A stretch of DNA of 64,000 nt from Brachymonas wangyanguii (GTDB lineage Bacteria; Pseudomonadota; Gammaproteobacteria; Burkholderiales; Burkholderiaceae_C): contig NZ_CP173677.1 of the NCBI RefSeq assembly GCF_045055315.1, forward strand, positions 1,736,001 through 1,800,000. The letters are read 5' to 3'. A program made the translations under genes and the position numbers. Below the pieces are notes generated by a model, which saw nothing but the letters and a program-made list of their open reading frames with translations, had not been told where the DNA came from and did no database searches. Shown here piece by piece: positions 56,001 through 62,841 of this stretch. How positions within the stretch are numbered: the first letter of the stretch is position 1; the number at the start of each line of letters is the position of its first letter.

Positions 56001-56098
56001 GTTTCGGCCTGCCCGCCACCCGCGTGCAGGGGCTGTACGCGCCCGAGGTATTTGGCGTTACGCCGAACGCCCGCATCACGGTGGAGCCGGCGCCCTGA
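50090..56098 (+). CDS. Bacterial alpha-2-macroglobulin with thioester motif
   Basis: A 2002-aa periplasmic protease trap. After an N-terminal signal-type hydrophobic segment (about 23-42) come repeated MG-type beta domains, an A2M domain near 1284-1375 (RELLDTLLFWDPRVQ onward), then the thioester CLEQ (Cys1513 to Gln1516) within the helical TED domain. No lipobox is evident, although many bacterial homologues are lipoproteins. I start at 50090 (MSRHPVPH) because a GGAGG site precedes it and the frame upstream is not protein-like. The stop overlaps the start of pbpC, matching the yfhM-pbpC pairing in other proteobacteria. Confidence 0.93.
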   Translation: MSRHPVPHRRLAPPSPLRKTALRWSLPALALVAGGSALALKVESVSPRGETSEVRQFLVRFDKDAVPAGDTQAQPPFRIQCEGPAQAVIPPHDGGWRNPRTWAADFENVLPAGVRCTATSTPGFRAPDGDTLAATSIAFSSGAPYARDVQPWGGEISEDQIFILRFNGAVDAAQVQAAAQCRVEGVGEAVPLRLVSGEAREQILQSRWFADDAKKQPDQFVLLACNRKLPAEARVSLTLGQFAGKGEAAQRSWDYQVRSPLEASMSCERPNAQSACLPIRPVTVRFSAPVPIEQARQVVLEVDGKPRQPELDAQQQGSVRSVEFKPPFPEQASMRLVLPQGLQDDAGRPLRNASSFPLTVATGPMPPLVKFAAAPFGVLERFAEGPKGPALLPVTLRSVERDLAGKSLQPAGEIRTLTPQSDAEIIRWYRQLADYDQTLIERSRARKDGLRQLPPTLPEPTSEDSYKSVPDDSVETRMLSLLQGEAKAQAMTMPQIDEKDPRPFEVVGIPLTPGYHVVEITSPMLGKSLLDPHFQQRNMYVRTGALVTNLGVHVKQGRAGSLVWVTTLDGGKPVPQAQVAISGCNGKPLASGTTDANGLWQHPQAIEAPACGEYGSDNALFVSARTTDAQGVSDMAFVWTDWNRGIESWRFNVPTSTDPNPDLRAHSVLDRNLLRAGETVSMKHFARIETIQGLHAMQTLPGTLKLTHVGSDSVIEQPLGWRKMATGGMTAETQWQIPRSAKLGMYRISMKGKDAQGRDIELDSGDFRVEEFRLPVMRGSIQPVPKAPLVATQKLPVRVELAYLNGGAAKGLPVEVSASAREGWIYFPGYSDYSFGRNTDWFEYDSEDDSANPDGSGSSTRLLANRMPLALGADGTAQLELPELATSAKPQDLTLEATYSDPNGAFQTLQSRQRIWPAAVVAGIRTEGWISVDKDLKLQALALDTSGKPQANVPLSVRAIAHTTTTSRKRLVGGFYTYDNQHSTEVMGELCSGKSDSRGLLLCNARLKHPGEVELVVTATDGEGRKSQAGSSVTVTKQGEIWWGGQDHDRMDVLPEQRSYQPGDTARLQVRMPFRYATALLTVEREGILHSEVLQLNGQDPTVELKIQPEWGPNVYVSVLALRGRLRDVPWYSFFTWGYKTPREWWRAFWHDGKEYVAPTPLVDLSKPAFRLGMAELDVGLQAHTLQVSVTPDKDSFQPRQQAQVTIRALLPDGKPAANAEVAVAAVDQALLELRQNTSWDLLRAMFQQRPWGVETSTAQMEIIGRRHYGRKAVPAGGDGGGGTHVRELLDTLLFWDPRVQLDANGEARITVPLNDVLSSFRIVAVATSGQDLFGTGDTSIRTTQDLQIVSGLPPLVREGDSYIAQVTLRNTTKKPMKVELTPKATLLNLKPQAVEIPAEGAQEVVWEVSIPTQAAGEALQEIVWEISAADQAGSQASDALRVSQRLLPAVPLTVQQGLLEQVNGQEIALSTPPNSLGSADVARGGVQVTLQASLADGLPGVRDWFSQYPYTCLEQRSSRAIGMQDRPQWQAILNELPSHLDSDGLASYFPPQQGGRSRGSDTLTAYLLASAHEAGQLDPAWRLPDASRDAMLSGLTAFVEGRIERDFWSPVKDRDMRKLAAIEALSRYGKARPEMLGSIALTPEQWPTHSVIDWLNILQRLPAIAERDRLRDEAQQLLRTRLNYQGTRLSFSNEQDDYWWWLMQNADTNSARLILAVLELPGWQDDLPALVSGFIARQQHGAWSTTTANLWGGLALQRFAAKREKAEVSGQTLIRLDQQSRSIDWRKVTRVAPDAPAAELPAYGAPPAAHMYTNNLAFLPWQTAPGGTARLRLQQQGSGQPWATVQALAAVPVTAPQSAGYTVRKTITPVQQTVAGKHSRGDIWRVKLEINAASDMTWVVVSDPVPAGATLLGSGLGGDSAIATQGERSAGNGWLAYVERGFEAWRAYYEFLPRGTSSIEYTVRLNSAGSFGLPATRVQGLYAPEVFGVTPNARITVEPAP

Positions 56099-58278
56099 TG
56101 CCAGCCCGCCTGCCGCGCTTGCTGCGTCACGCCCTGCTTGGCAGCCTGCTGGCCGCCAGCCTGGCGCTGCCGGCGCAGGCGGTGCCGACGTTTGACGCGG
56201 TGCGCCAGGCCTACGCTTCGTCGGAATCGCTGCTGCTGGACCGCCAGGGCGAGCCGCTGCACCGTCTGCGCACCAACCCGCAACTGCGGCGCGGTGCCTG
56301 GATCGCGCTGGCCGATGTGTCACCCGCGCTGCGCAGCGCCATGCTGATCAGCGAGGACAAGCGTTTCTACCAGCACGGCGGCATCGACTGGCGTGCCGTG
56401 GGGGCGGCGGCCTGGAGCAACCTCTGGAACGAACGCACACGCGGTGCCTCCACCATCAGCATGCAGCTGGCTGGCCTGATCGATGCCGACGGCCTGCCCG
56501 GCCGGCGCCGCAGCATCGTGCAGAAAGTCGGCCAGGCCGCCACCGCGCAATGGCTGGATGGCAGCTGGCGCAAGGACGAGATCCTCGAGGCCTATCTGAA
56601 CCTGGTACCGTTCCGCGGCGAGCTGGTCGGCATCGATGCACTCAGCCGCACCCTGTTCGGCAAGGCCGCGCACGGCCTGGATGAGCGCGAGGCCGCCATC
56701 ACCGCGGCGCTGGTGCGCGCCCCCAATGCCTCGCCGCAGCAGGTCGGCCAGCGCGCCTGCGGCATCCTGGCGCAGCTGCGTGGCACCGGTACCTCGGAGA
56801 TGCTGTGCGACAGCCTGGGCCTGTACGCCACCGGCGTGCTGCTGCGCCGCCCTTGGGCGCCGAGCGATGGCGCCGCGCCGCATCTGGCGCAGCGGCTGCT
56901 GGGCGGCCAGGACGGCGGCAGCACGCTGCGCAGCACCCTGTCCGGCCCGCTGCAGCGCCAGGCTAACGCGCTGCTGCAACGCCAGCTGCACGAGCTGCAG
57001 ACGCGCAATGTGCGCGATGGCGCCGTGCTGGTGCTGGACAACGCCAGCGGCGACGTGCTGGCCTGGGTCGGCGCCTCGGCCGATACCAGCCGCAGCCCGC
57101 AGGTGGACGGCGTGCTGGCACGGCGCCAGCCCGGCTCCACGCTCAAGCCCTTTCTCTACGGCCAGGCGTTGGCCGAATCGCGCCTGACCGCCGCCTCGCT
57201 GCTGGACGATTCGCCGGCAGCGATCCCGACGCAGAGCGGCCTCTATATCCCGCAGAACTACGACCGCCATTTCAAGGGCTGGACTTCGTTGCGCATGGCG
57301 CTGGGCAACTCCTACAACGTGCCGGCCGTGCGCACCATCGGCATGGTCGGCGTCAACCCGTTTGCGCAGCAGCTGCAGCAGTTTGGCATCCGGCTCGATC
57401 GCACCGGCGATTACTACGGCTACAGCCTGGCGCTCGGCAGCCCGGAAATGAGCCTGCTGGAACTGACCAACGCCTACCGCGCCCTGGCCAATGGCGGCCG
57501 CTGGACGCCGGTGCGCACGCGGTTGGACGAGGCGATCCCGGCCACGGCGCAACGCCAGGCGCTGGATGCACGCGCCAGCTACCTCATCGGCGACATCCTG
57601 TCCGACAACCATGCGCGCCTGACCACCTTCGGCATCAACAGCGTGCTGCGCACACGCTTCTGGAGCGCGGTCAAGACCGGCACCAGCAAGGACATGCGCG
57701 ACAACTGGGCGATCGGCTGGAGCGAACGCTATACCGTGGGCGTCTGGATCGGCAATGCCGAAGGCGATGCGATGTGGGATGTCAGCGGCAGCAGCGGCGC
57801 GGCACCGATCTGGGCCGAGCTGATGCAGCTGCTGCACGCCGAGCTGCCCAGCCACGCACCGACACCGCCACGCGGCCTGCTGCGCCAGCCGGTGCGCTTT
57901 GGCCCGGGTGACGATGGCCAGCCGCTGGAGGCGGCACGCAGCGAATGGTTTATCGCCGGCACGCAGCAGGCGCTTTTTGCCCTGCCGAACCAGCCCGCAT
58001 CCCGCCAGCTGTCGCCGCGCATCGACAGCCCGGCCGACGGCACGATTCTGGCGCTGGACCCGGATATCCCGCCGCAACGCCAGCGTCTGCTGCTGCGCAC
58101 GCGTGCGGCGCAGGGCCAGTGGTGGATTGACGGCAAGCAGGTCGGCCAGGGCCAGCAGGCCGGCTGGCTGCCCTGGCCGGGCCGCCACACCATCCAGCTG
58201 CGCCAGCCTGATGGCCGCGTCATTGATCAGGTGCAGATCGAGGTGCGCGGCGCCGGCGTGGTGGCGCAAAACCGGTAA
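56098..58278 (+). CDS. pbpC: Penicillin-binding protein 1C
   Basis: A 726-aa bifunctional peptidoglycan synthase. The N-terminal hydrophobic segment is followed by the glycosyltransferase domain (about 45-225) with catalytic Glu86 in ISEDKRFY. The transpeptidase domain has the active-site Ser347 in STLK, the SYN motif near 402-404 and KTGTS near 525-529. A PBP1C-specific C-terminal beta domain follows from about 600. It starts at the last base of the alpha-2-macroglobulin stop, so the two are translationally coupled; the pair is thought to repair or guard the wall after breach. Confidence 0.94.
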   Translation: MPARLPRLLRHALLGSLLAASLALPAQAVPTFDAVRQAYASSESLLLDRQGEPLHRLRTNPQLRRGAWIALADVSPALRSAMLISEDKRFYQHGGIDWRAVGAAAWSNLWNERTRGASTISMQLAGLIDADGLPGRRRSIVQKVGQAATAQWLDGSWRKDEILEAYLNLVPFRGELVGIDALSRTLFGKAAHGLDEREAAITAALVRAPNASPQQVGQRACGILAQLRGTGTSEMLCDSLGLYATGVLLRRPWAPSDGAAPHLAQRLLGGQDGGSTLRSTLSGPLQRQANALLQRQLHELQTRNVRDGAVLVLDNASGDVLAWVGASADTSRSPQVDGVLARRQPGSTLKPFLYGQALAESRLTAASLLDDSPAAIPTQSGLYIPQNYDRHFKGWTSLRMALGNSYNVPAVRTIGMVGVNPFAQQLQQFGIRLDRTGDYYGYSLALGSPEMSLLELTNAYRALANGGRWTPVRTRLDEAIPATAQRQALDARASYLIGDILSDNHARLTTFGINSVLRTRFWSAVKTGTSKDMRDNWAIGWSERYTVGVWIGNAEGDAMWDVSGSSGAAPIWAELMQLLHAELPSHAPTPPRGLLRQPVRFGPGDDGQPLEAARSEWFIAGTQQALFALPNQPASRQLSPRIDSPADGTILALDPDIPPQRQRLLLRTRAAQGQWWIDGKQVGQGQQAGWLPWPGRHTIQLRQPDGRVIDQVQIEVRGAGVVAQNR

Positions 58279-58359
58279 AACCCGCTGCAGTCCAGGCCGC
58301 AGAATCGCGTAATATGCCCGCTTTGCCGACAACAAGCCGATGCTTTCCAGGAGCACACC

Positions 58360-59520
58360 ATGCCCACCATCACCTGTATCGAAGACCTGCGCCAACTGGC
58401 GCAAGCACGCGTGCCGCGCATGTTCTACGACTATGCCGATGCCGGCTCGTACACCGAAGGCACCTACCGCGCCAACGAGGACGATTTCCGCCGCATCCAG
58501 TTCCGCCAGCGCGTCGCGGTGAACCTGGAAAACCGCAGCACCAGCGCGCCGCTGCTGGGCCAGGACTACCGCATGCCGGTCTATCTGGCGCCCACCGGCC
58601 TGACCGGCATGCAGCATGCCGATGGCGAGATGCTGGCGGCGCGCGCCGCCAAGGCCTTTGGCGTACCCTTCACCCTGTCCACCATGAGCATCTGCTCGAT
58701 CGAGGACGTGGCCGAGGCCACCGGCGGCCATCCATTCTGGTTCCAGCTCTACGTGATGCGTGATCGCGATTTCATGATCCGGCTGATCGATCGCGCCCGC
58801 GCCGCCAACTGCTCGGCGCTGGTGCTGACGCTGGACCTGCAGGTGCTGGGCCAGCGCCACAAGGACATCAAGAACGGCCTGAGCACGCCCCCAAAGCCGA
58901 CCCTTGCCAACCTGATCAATCTCGCGACCAAGCCGCGCTGGTGCCTGGGCATGCTGGGCACCAAGCGCCGCACCTTCCGCAACATCGTCGGCCACGCCAG
59001 CAGCGTCAGCGATGTCAGCTCGCTCTCGACCTGGACCGCCGAGCAGTTCGACCCGACACTGAGCTGGGACGATGTGGCCGAGATCAAGCGCTACTGGGGC
59101 GGCAAGCTGATCGTCAAGGGCATCATGGAGCCGGAAGATGCCCGCCTGGCGGTGCAGCACGGCGCCGATGCCATCGTCGTCAGCAACCACGGCGGCCGCC
59201 AGCTCGATGGCGCACCGAGCTCGATCCAGGCACTGCCGACGATTGTCGAGGCGGTCGGTGACCAGGTCGAGGTGCACATGGACGGCGGCGTGCGCAGCGG
59301 TCAGGACGTGCTCAAGGCCTGGGCACTGGGTGCGCGCGGCATCTCGATTGGCCGCGCCTTCCTCTACGGCCTGGGTGCCCTGGGCGAGGCTGGCGTCAGC
59401 AAGACGCTGGACATCATCCACAAGGAACTGGACATCAGCATGGCCTTCTGCGGCCATACGCGCCTGACGGATGTCACGCGCGATATCCTGATTCCGGGCA
59501 GCTACCCGCTGCCACGTTGA
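58360..59520 (+). CDS. lldD: FMN-dependent alpha-hydroxy acid dehydrogenase (L-lactate dehydrogenase type)
   Basis: A 386-aa flavoenzyme of the L-lactate dehydrogenase/glycolate oxidase family. The FMN site includes PTGLTGMQH near 78-86 and the active-site His277 in SNHGGRQLDG. A hydrophobic internal segment (about 180-215) corresponds to the membrane-binding loop of LldD. The final DVTRDIL motif is typical. A CAGGAG site precedes the ATG. Which hydroxy acid it uses cannot be read from sequence; the symbol is given for the family. Confidence 0.85.
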   Translation: MPTITCIEDLRQLAQARVPRMFYDYADAGSYTEGTYRANEDDFRRIQFRQRVAVNLENRSTSAPLLGQDYRMPVYLAPTGLTGMQHADGEMLAARAAKAFGVPFTLSTMSICSIEDVAEATGGHPFWFQLYVMRDRDFMIRLIDRARAANCSALVLTLDLQVLGQRHKDIKNGLSTPPKPTLANLINLATKPRWCLGMLGTKRRTFRNIVGHASSVSDVSSLSTWTAEQFDPTLSWDDVAEIKRYWGGKLIVKGIMEPEDARLAVQHGADAIVVSNHGGRQLDGAPSSIQALPTIVEAVGDQVEVHMDGGVRSGQDVLKAWALGARGISIGRAFLYGLGALGEAGVSKTLDIIHKELDISMAFCGHTRLTDVTRDILIPGSYPLPR

Positions 59521-59660
59521 TGCCGCAGGCGTTACCAAGTGCAAGAGCGGCCCGCTGCGACCGCCCGGTCATCGCAAAGCCGGGCGGCTGAGGCACAATA
59601 GGCAGATACGCGCTGCCGCTGTCCGGCAGCCGGTTTGCTACAGATTTGCACGATACCGAC

Positions 59661-60110
59661 ATGAAGTCTTCCATCCCTTCCCGCCTGCATTCCGGCCTGT
59701 GGCTGGCCGCTTCTGCCCTGGCCCTGGCGGCCTGCACCAATGTCTACTACCCGCCCGCCACGGGCGGCGCTCCGGTGGTGGATGCCAGCGTTGGCAGCGG
59801 CACGCTGCCGGCCAGCAATGGCACGGCGCCCGCCCAGACGGCGGTACCGGCCGCACCGGTGGCCAGCGATGCCCCGCTGCAGGGCCTGCACCTGCAGGCT
59901 GGCACCTTCTCCAGCCACGAGAATGCCGACCGCATGGCCAACAGCATCCGCAACAAGGTGCCCAGCCTGTCGGCCAAGGTGCATGTGGCACCGCGCAACA
60001 ACAACTGGCGCGTGCTGATCGGCCCGTTTGCCAGCGAGCAGGAGCGCATGGAAGCCGGCGGCTACATCCGCACCGAAACCGGTAGCGAAGTCGTCAACGC
60101 CGCCCCCTGA
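59661..60110 (+). CDS. SPOR-domain lipoprotein
   Basis: A 149-aa precursor with signal peptide and lipobox LAAC near residues 23-26. A low-complexity linker (about 30-80) leads to a C-terminal SPOR domain (about 78-140), which binds denuded peptidoglycan at the septum. The ATG at 59661 was chosen over an upstream TTG. The gene overlaps a possible long form of dinB. Confidence 0.8.
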   Translation: MKSSIPSRLHSGLWLAASALALAACTNVYYPPATGGAPVVDASVGSGTLPASNGTAPAQTAVPAAPVASDAPLQGLHLQAGTFSSHENADRMANSIRNKVPSLSAKVHVAPRNNNWRVLIGPFASEQERMEAGGYIRTETGSEVVNAAP

Positions 60111-60123
60111 CCGCATCCCCGAG

Positions 60124-61353
60124 GTGAGTACGGAGAGCACTCCGTCCCCGTCCCGCAACCGGCGCATCGCGCATCTGGACATGGATGCGTTCTTTGCCTC
60201 GGTCGAACTGCTGCGCTACCCGCAGTTGCGTGATCTGCCCGTGGTCATCGGCGGCAGCCGCCACAACCCGAACCACCCGCTGCAGCTGGCCTGGGCCGGC
60301 CGGCTGCACGAGATTCCGCTGGAACAGTTCCCGCGCCTGCGCAGCTATGCCGGGCGCGGCGTCATCACCACCGCCACCTACCCGGCACGCCAGTTTGGCG
60401 TCGGTTCGGCCATGGGCCTGATGAAGGCGGCACGGCTCTGCCCGGACGCAATCCTGCTGCCGGCCGATTTTGAGCGCTACCGGGATTTTTCGCGACGCTT
60501 CAAGGCCGTCATCACCGGCATCGCCCCGGTGATGCAGAACCGCGGCATCGACGAGGTCTATATCGATTTCACCGAGGTGCCGGATGGCCAGCTGGACGGC
60601 GGCCGCGTGCTGGCCGAGCGCATCCGGCGCGGCATCCTGGACGCCACCGGCCTGACCTGCTCGGTCGGTGTGGCGCCGAACAAGCTGCTGGCCAAGATGG
60701 CAAGCGAGTTCAACAAGCCGAATGGCATCAGCATCGTGCACGAGAGCGATCTGCAGACGCTGATCTGGCCGTTGCCCTGCCGCAAGATCAAGGGGATCGG
60801 ACCCAAGTCCGGTGCCAAGCTGAAGCAGCACGGCATCGAGACGATTGGCGAGCTGGCGGCGCGCGATCCGCTCTGGCTGATGCAGCAGTTTGGAAAGAGC
60901 TACGGCCACTGGCTGCACGAATCCGCCTGGGGCCGCGACGACAGCCCGGTGGTGACGCACAGCGAGCCGGTCAGCATCAGCCGCGAAACCACGTTTGACC
61001 GCGACCTGCACGCAGTCCATGACAAGGCCGAACTGGGGCAGATTTTCACGCGCCTGAGCCAGCAGGTAGCGGCCGACCTGCAACGCAAGGGCTATGTGGC
61101 ACGCACCTTTGGCATCAAGCTGCGCTATACCGATTTCTGCATCGCCACGCGTGACCAGACGGTGGACCACTACACCACCGATGCGGTCGAGATCCGGCGC
61201 CACGCCGGCCAGTGCCTGAAGCGCGTGGACCTGACGCGCCATTTCCGCCTGCTGGGCGTGCGCGCCAGCAACCTGCTGCCGCTGGCCGAGTGGGAAGCCG
61301 ATCCGCATGCCGGACTCGCGCAGGATGACGGCATGACGCTCAGCCTGTTCTGA
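60124..61353 (+). CDS. dinB: DNA polymerase IV (Y family)
   Basis: A 409-aa translesion polymerase. The catalytic acids are in HLDMDAFFAS near 17-26 and GIDEVYIDF near 141-149. A helix-hairpin-helix KGIGPKSGAKL is near 224-234, and the little-finger domain follows. Between VVIGG (about 43-47) and GVITTATYPAR there is an insert of about 30 residues compared with E. coli. I prefer a GTG start at 60124, because an ATG at 60028 would overlap the SPOR gene by 83 nt; the choice is uncertain. The C terminus ends in LSLF, a likely clamp-binding tail. Confidence 0.88.
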   Translation: MSTESTPSPSRNRRIAHLDMDAFFASVELLRYPQLRDLPVVIGGSRHNPNHPLQLAWAGRLHEIPLEQFPRLRSYAGRGVITTATYPARQFGVGSAMGLMKAARLCPDAILLPADFERYRDFSRRFKAVITGIAPVMQNRGIDEVYIDFTEVPDGQLDGGRVLAERIRRGILDATGLTCSVGVAPNKLLAKMASEFNKPNGISIVHESDLQTLIWPLPCRKIKGIGPKSGAKLKQHGIETIGELAARDPLWLMQQFGKSYGHWLHESAWGRDDSPVVTHSEPVSISRETTFDRDLHAVHDKAELGQIFTRLSQQVAADLQRKGYVARTFGIKLRYTDFCIATRDQTVDHYTTDAVEIRRHAGQCLKRVDLTRHFRLLGVRASNLLPLAEWEADPHAGLAQDDGMTLSLF

Positions 61354-61403
61354 GGCGCCGCCGCGTTGTTTTTACGCAGAAAAACCCTGCTCGCATCGCG
61401 TGA

Positions 61404-61426
61404 TGAATGAAAATCATTGTCATTCA
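61404..61426 (+). promoter_or_regulatory. Fur box upstream of the iron-binding gene
   Basis: TGAATGAAAATCATTGTCATTCA has inverted ends TGAATGA/TCATTCA and matches the Fur consensus GATAATGATAATCATTATC well. A TATACT at 61432-61437 directly downstream may be the -10. The position fits iron repression of the next gene. Confidence 0.8.
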
Positions 61427-61494
61427 CGTTATATACTGGCATCCGTCCGGCAGCTCCTGCGAGCTGCCTTTTTCTGACCGGAGACCTTGCTTCC

Positions 61495-62565
61495 ATGTCC
61501 ACATCGCCCTCTTCCCGTACCCAGCTGGCCCTGACCGGCATCGCCCTGGCTGCCAGCGTGCTGGCTGCTCCTGCTGCCTACGCCCAGGCCAAGGAGCTGA
61601 ACATCTACTCGGCACGTCACTACCAGACCGACCAGCAGCTGTACGACGGTTTTGCCAAGGCGCACAACGTCAAGATCAACCGCGTGGACAGTGACGATGC
61701 CGGCGTGATGCAGCGCCTGCGCGCCGAGGGTGCCGCTTCGCCCGCTGACGTGGTGCTGATGGTGGATGCGGCCCGCCTGTCCATGGCCGACAACGCCGGC
61801 CTGTTTGCCCCGATCAAGTCCAGCGCGCTGGAAAAAGCCGTGCCGGTGCAGTACCGCGCTGCGGCCACGGCTGACGGCACCACCTGGTTCGGTTTCTCGA
61901 CCCGCGCCCGCCTGATCGTCTACAACAAGGCCCAGGTCAAGCGTGCCGATGTCGATACCTACGAAGAGCTGGCCGATGCCAAGAACAAGGGCAAGGTCTG
62001 CACGCGCAGCGGTTCGCACCCGTACAACCTGAGCCTGTTCAGCGTGATGTACGAGCACATGGGCGAAGCCGCCACGCAGAACTACCTGCAGGGCATGGTC
62101 AACAACATGGCACGCAGCCCCAAGGGCGGTGATACCGACCAGATCAAGGCGGTCGCCAGCGGCGAATGCGGCGTGGCGCTTACCAACTCCTACTACCTGG
62201 CGCGCATGATGCGCTCCGGCAACCCGGCCGACCGCTCCGTGATCGAGAAGGTCGGTGTCGTGTTCCCCAACCAGACGACCTGGGGCACGCACATGAACAT
62301 CGCCGGTGGTGCCGTCGCCAAGCACTCCAAGAACAAGCAGCTGGCACAGCAGTTCCTGGAATACCTGGCCAGCGCCAAGGCGCAGGACTACTTTGCCAAC
62401 GGCAACAACGAATGGCCGGTGGTCCAGGGCGTGTCGCTGCCCAACCCGGCCCTGCGCGCCATGACCGGCGGCAAGAAATTCAAGTCCGAAACGATTCCGG
62501 TCGCCGTGGTCGGCAAGCACCAGACGCGCGTGCAGCAGCTGCTGGACCGCGTGGGCTACAAGTAA
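61495..62565 (+). CDS. Iron(III) ABC transporter substrate-binding protein
   Basis: A 356-aa periplasmic protein of the FbpA/FutA type. A Sec signal peptide ends near AYAQA (about 29). The mature start KELNIYSARHYQTDQQ and the later GDTDQIKAVASGECGVALTNSYY segment (about 202-224) contain the Tyr residues that bind iron in the family. A Fur box lies about 70 nt upstream. No permease or ATPase gene follows; the next gene is unrelated, so its partners must be elsewhere. Confidence 0.9.
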   Translation: MSTSPSSRTQLALTGIALAASVLAAPAAYAQAKELNIYSARHYQTDQQLYDGFAKAHNVKINRVDSDDAGVMQRLRAEGAASPADVVLMVDAARLSMADNAGLFAPIKSSALEKAVPVQYRAAATADGTTWFGFSTRARLIVYNKAQVKRADVDTYEELADAKNKGKVCTRSGSHPYNLSLFSVMYEHMGEAATQNYLQGMVNNMARSPKGGDTDQIKAVASGECGVALTNSYYLARMMRSGNPADRSVIEKVGVVFPNQTTWGTHMNIAGGAVAKHSKNKQLAQQFLEYLASAKAQDYFANGNNEWPVVQGVSLPNPALRAMTGGKKFKSETIPVAVVGKHQTRVQQLLDRVGYK

Positions 62566-62611
62566 TCTGGCCGGGCAGCGATTCCAGCTGCCCGCTGGAC
62601 CGAGTGTCCTT

Positions 62612-62637
62612 GGGCGCCGCTTGCGGCGCCCTTTTTT
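62612..62637 (+). terminator. Rho-independent terminator after the iron-binding gene
   Basis: Stem GGGCGCCGC/GCGGCGCCC (62612-62620 with 62623-62631) is followed by TTTTTT. The inner pairs must open because the loop is only two bases. Confidence 0.9.
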
Positions 62638-62841
62638 GCGTCCGGCCCTAGCTGGCGAAACACCGGGCTGGTGACAAGACTGTCATGGAAGAAGGCATCC
62701 CGTACCAGCGCGAAACGCTGTAGGCGGTCACCCCGAAAAGCTAATGCTGCCATGCAGCAATCGGCATTTTGCGGTCTAATATTTACTTTGCAGCCCGCAG
62801 CTCCATGCAGGGCTGGCTCCCATAGCTGAAAGGATTCCCGC

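Noticed and set aside
53168..59544. Two antisense open frames of more than 1000 codons opposite the alpha-2-macroglobulin and pbpC genes
   Set aside because: Their translations are low-complexity Ala/Arg/Gln/His-rich text without domains, typical of antisense frames in GC-rich genes.
62638..62841. Possible yybP-ykoY manganese riboswitch ahead of the TerC gene
   Set aside because: TerC genes often follow this riboswitch and an ACAAGACTG string is present near 62673, but the GGGGAGTAG core is missing and the other helices could not be drawn convincingly. A covariance search would settle it.
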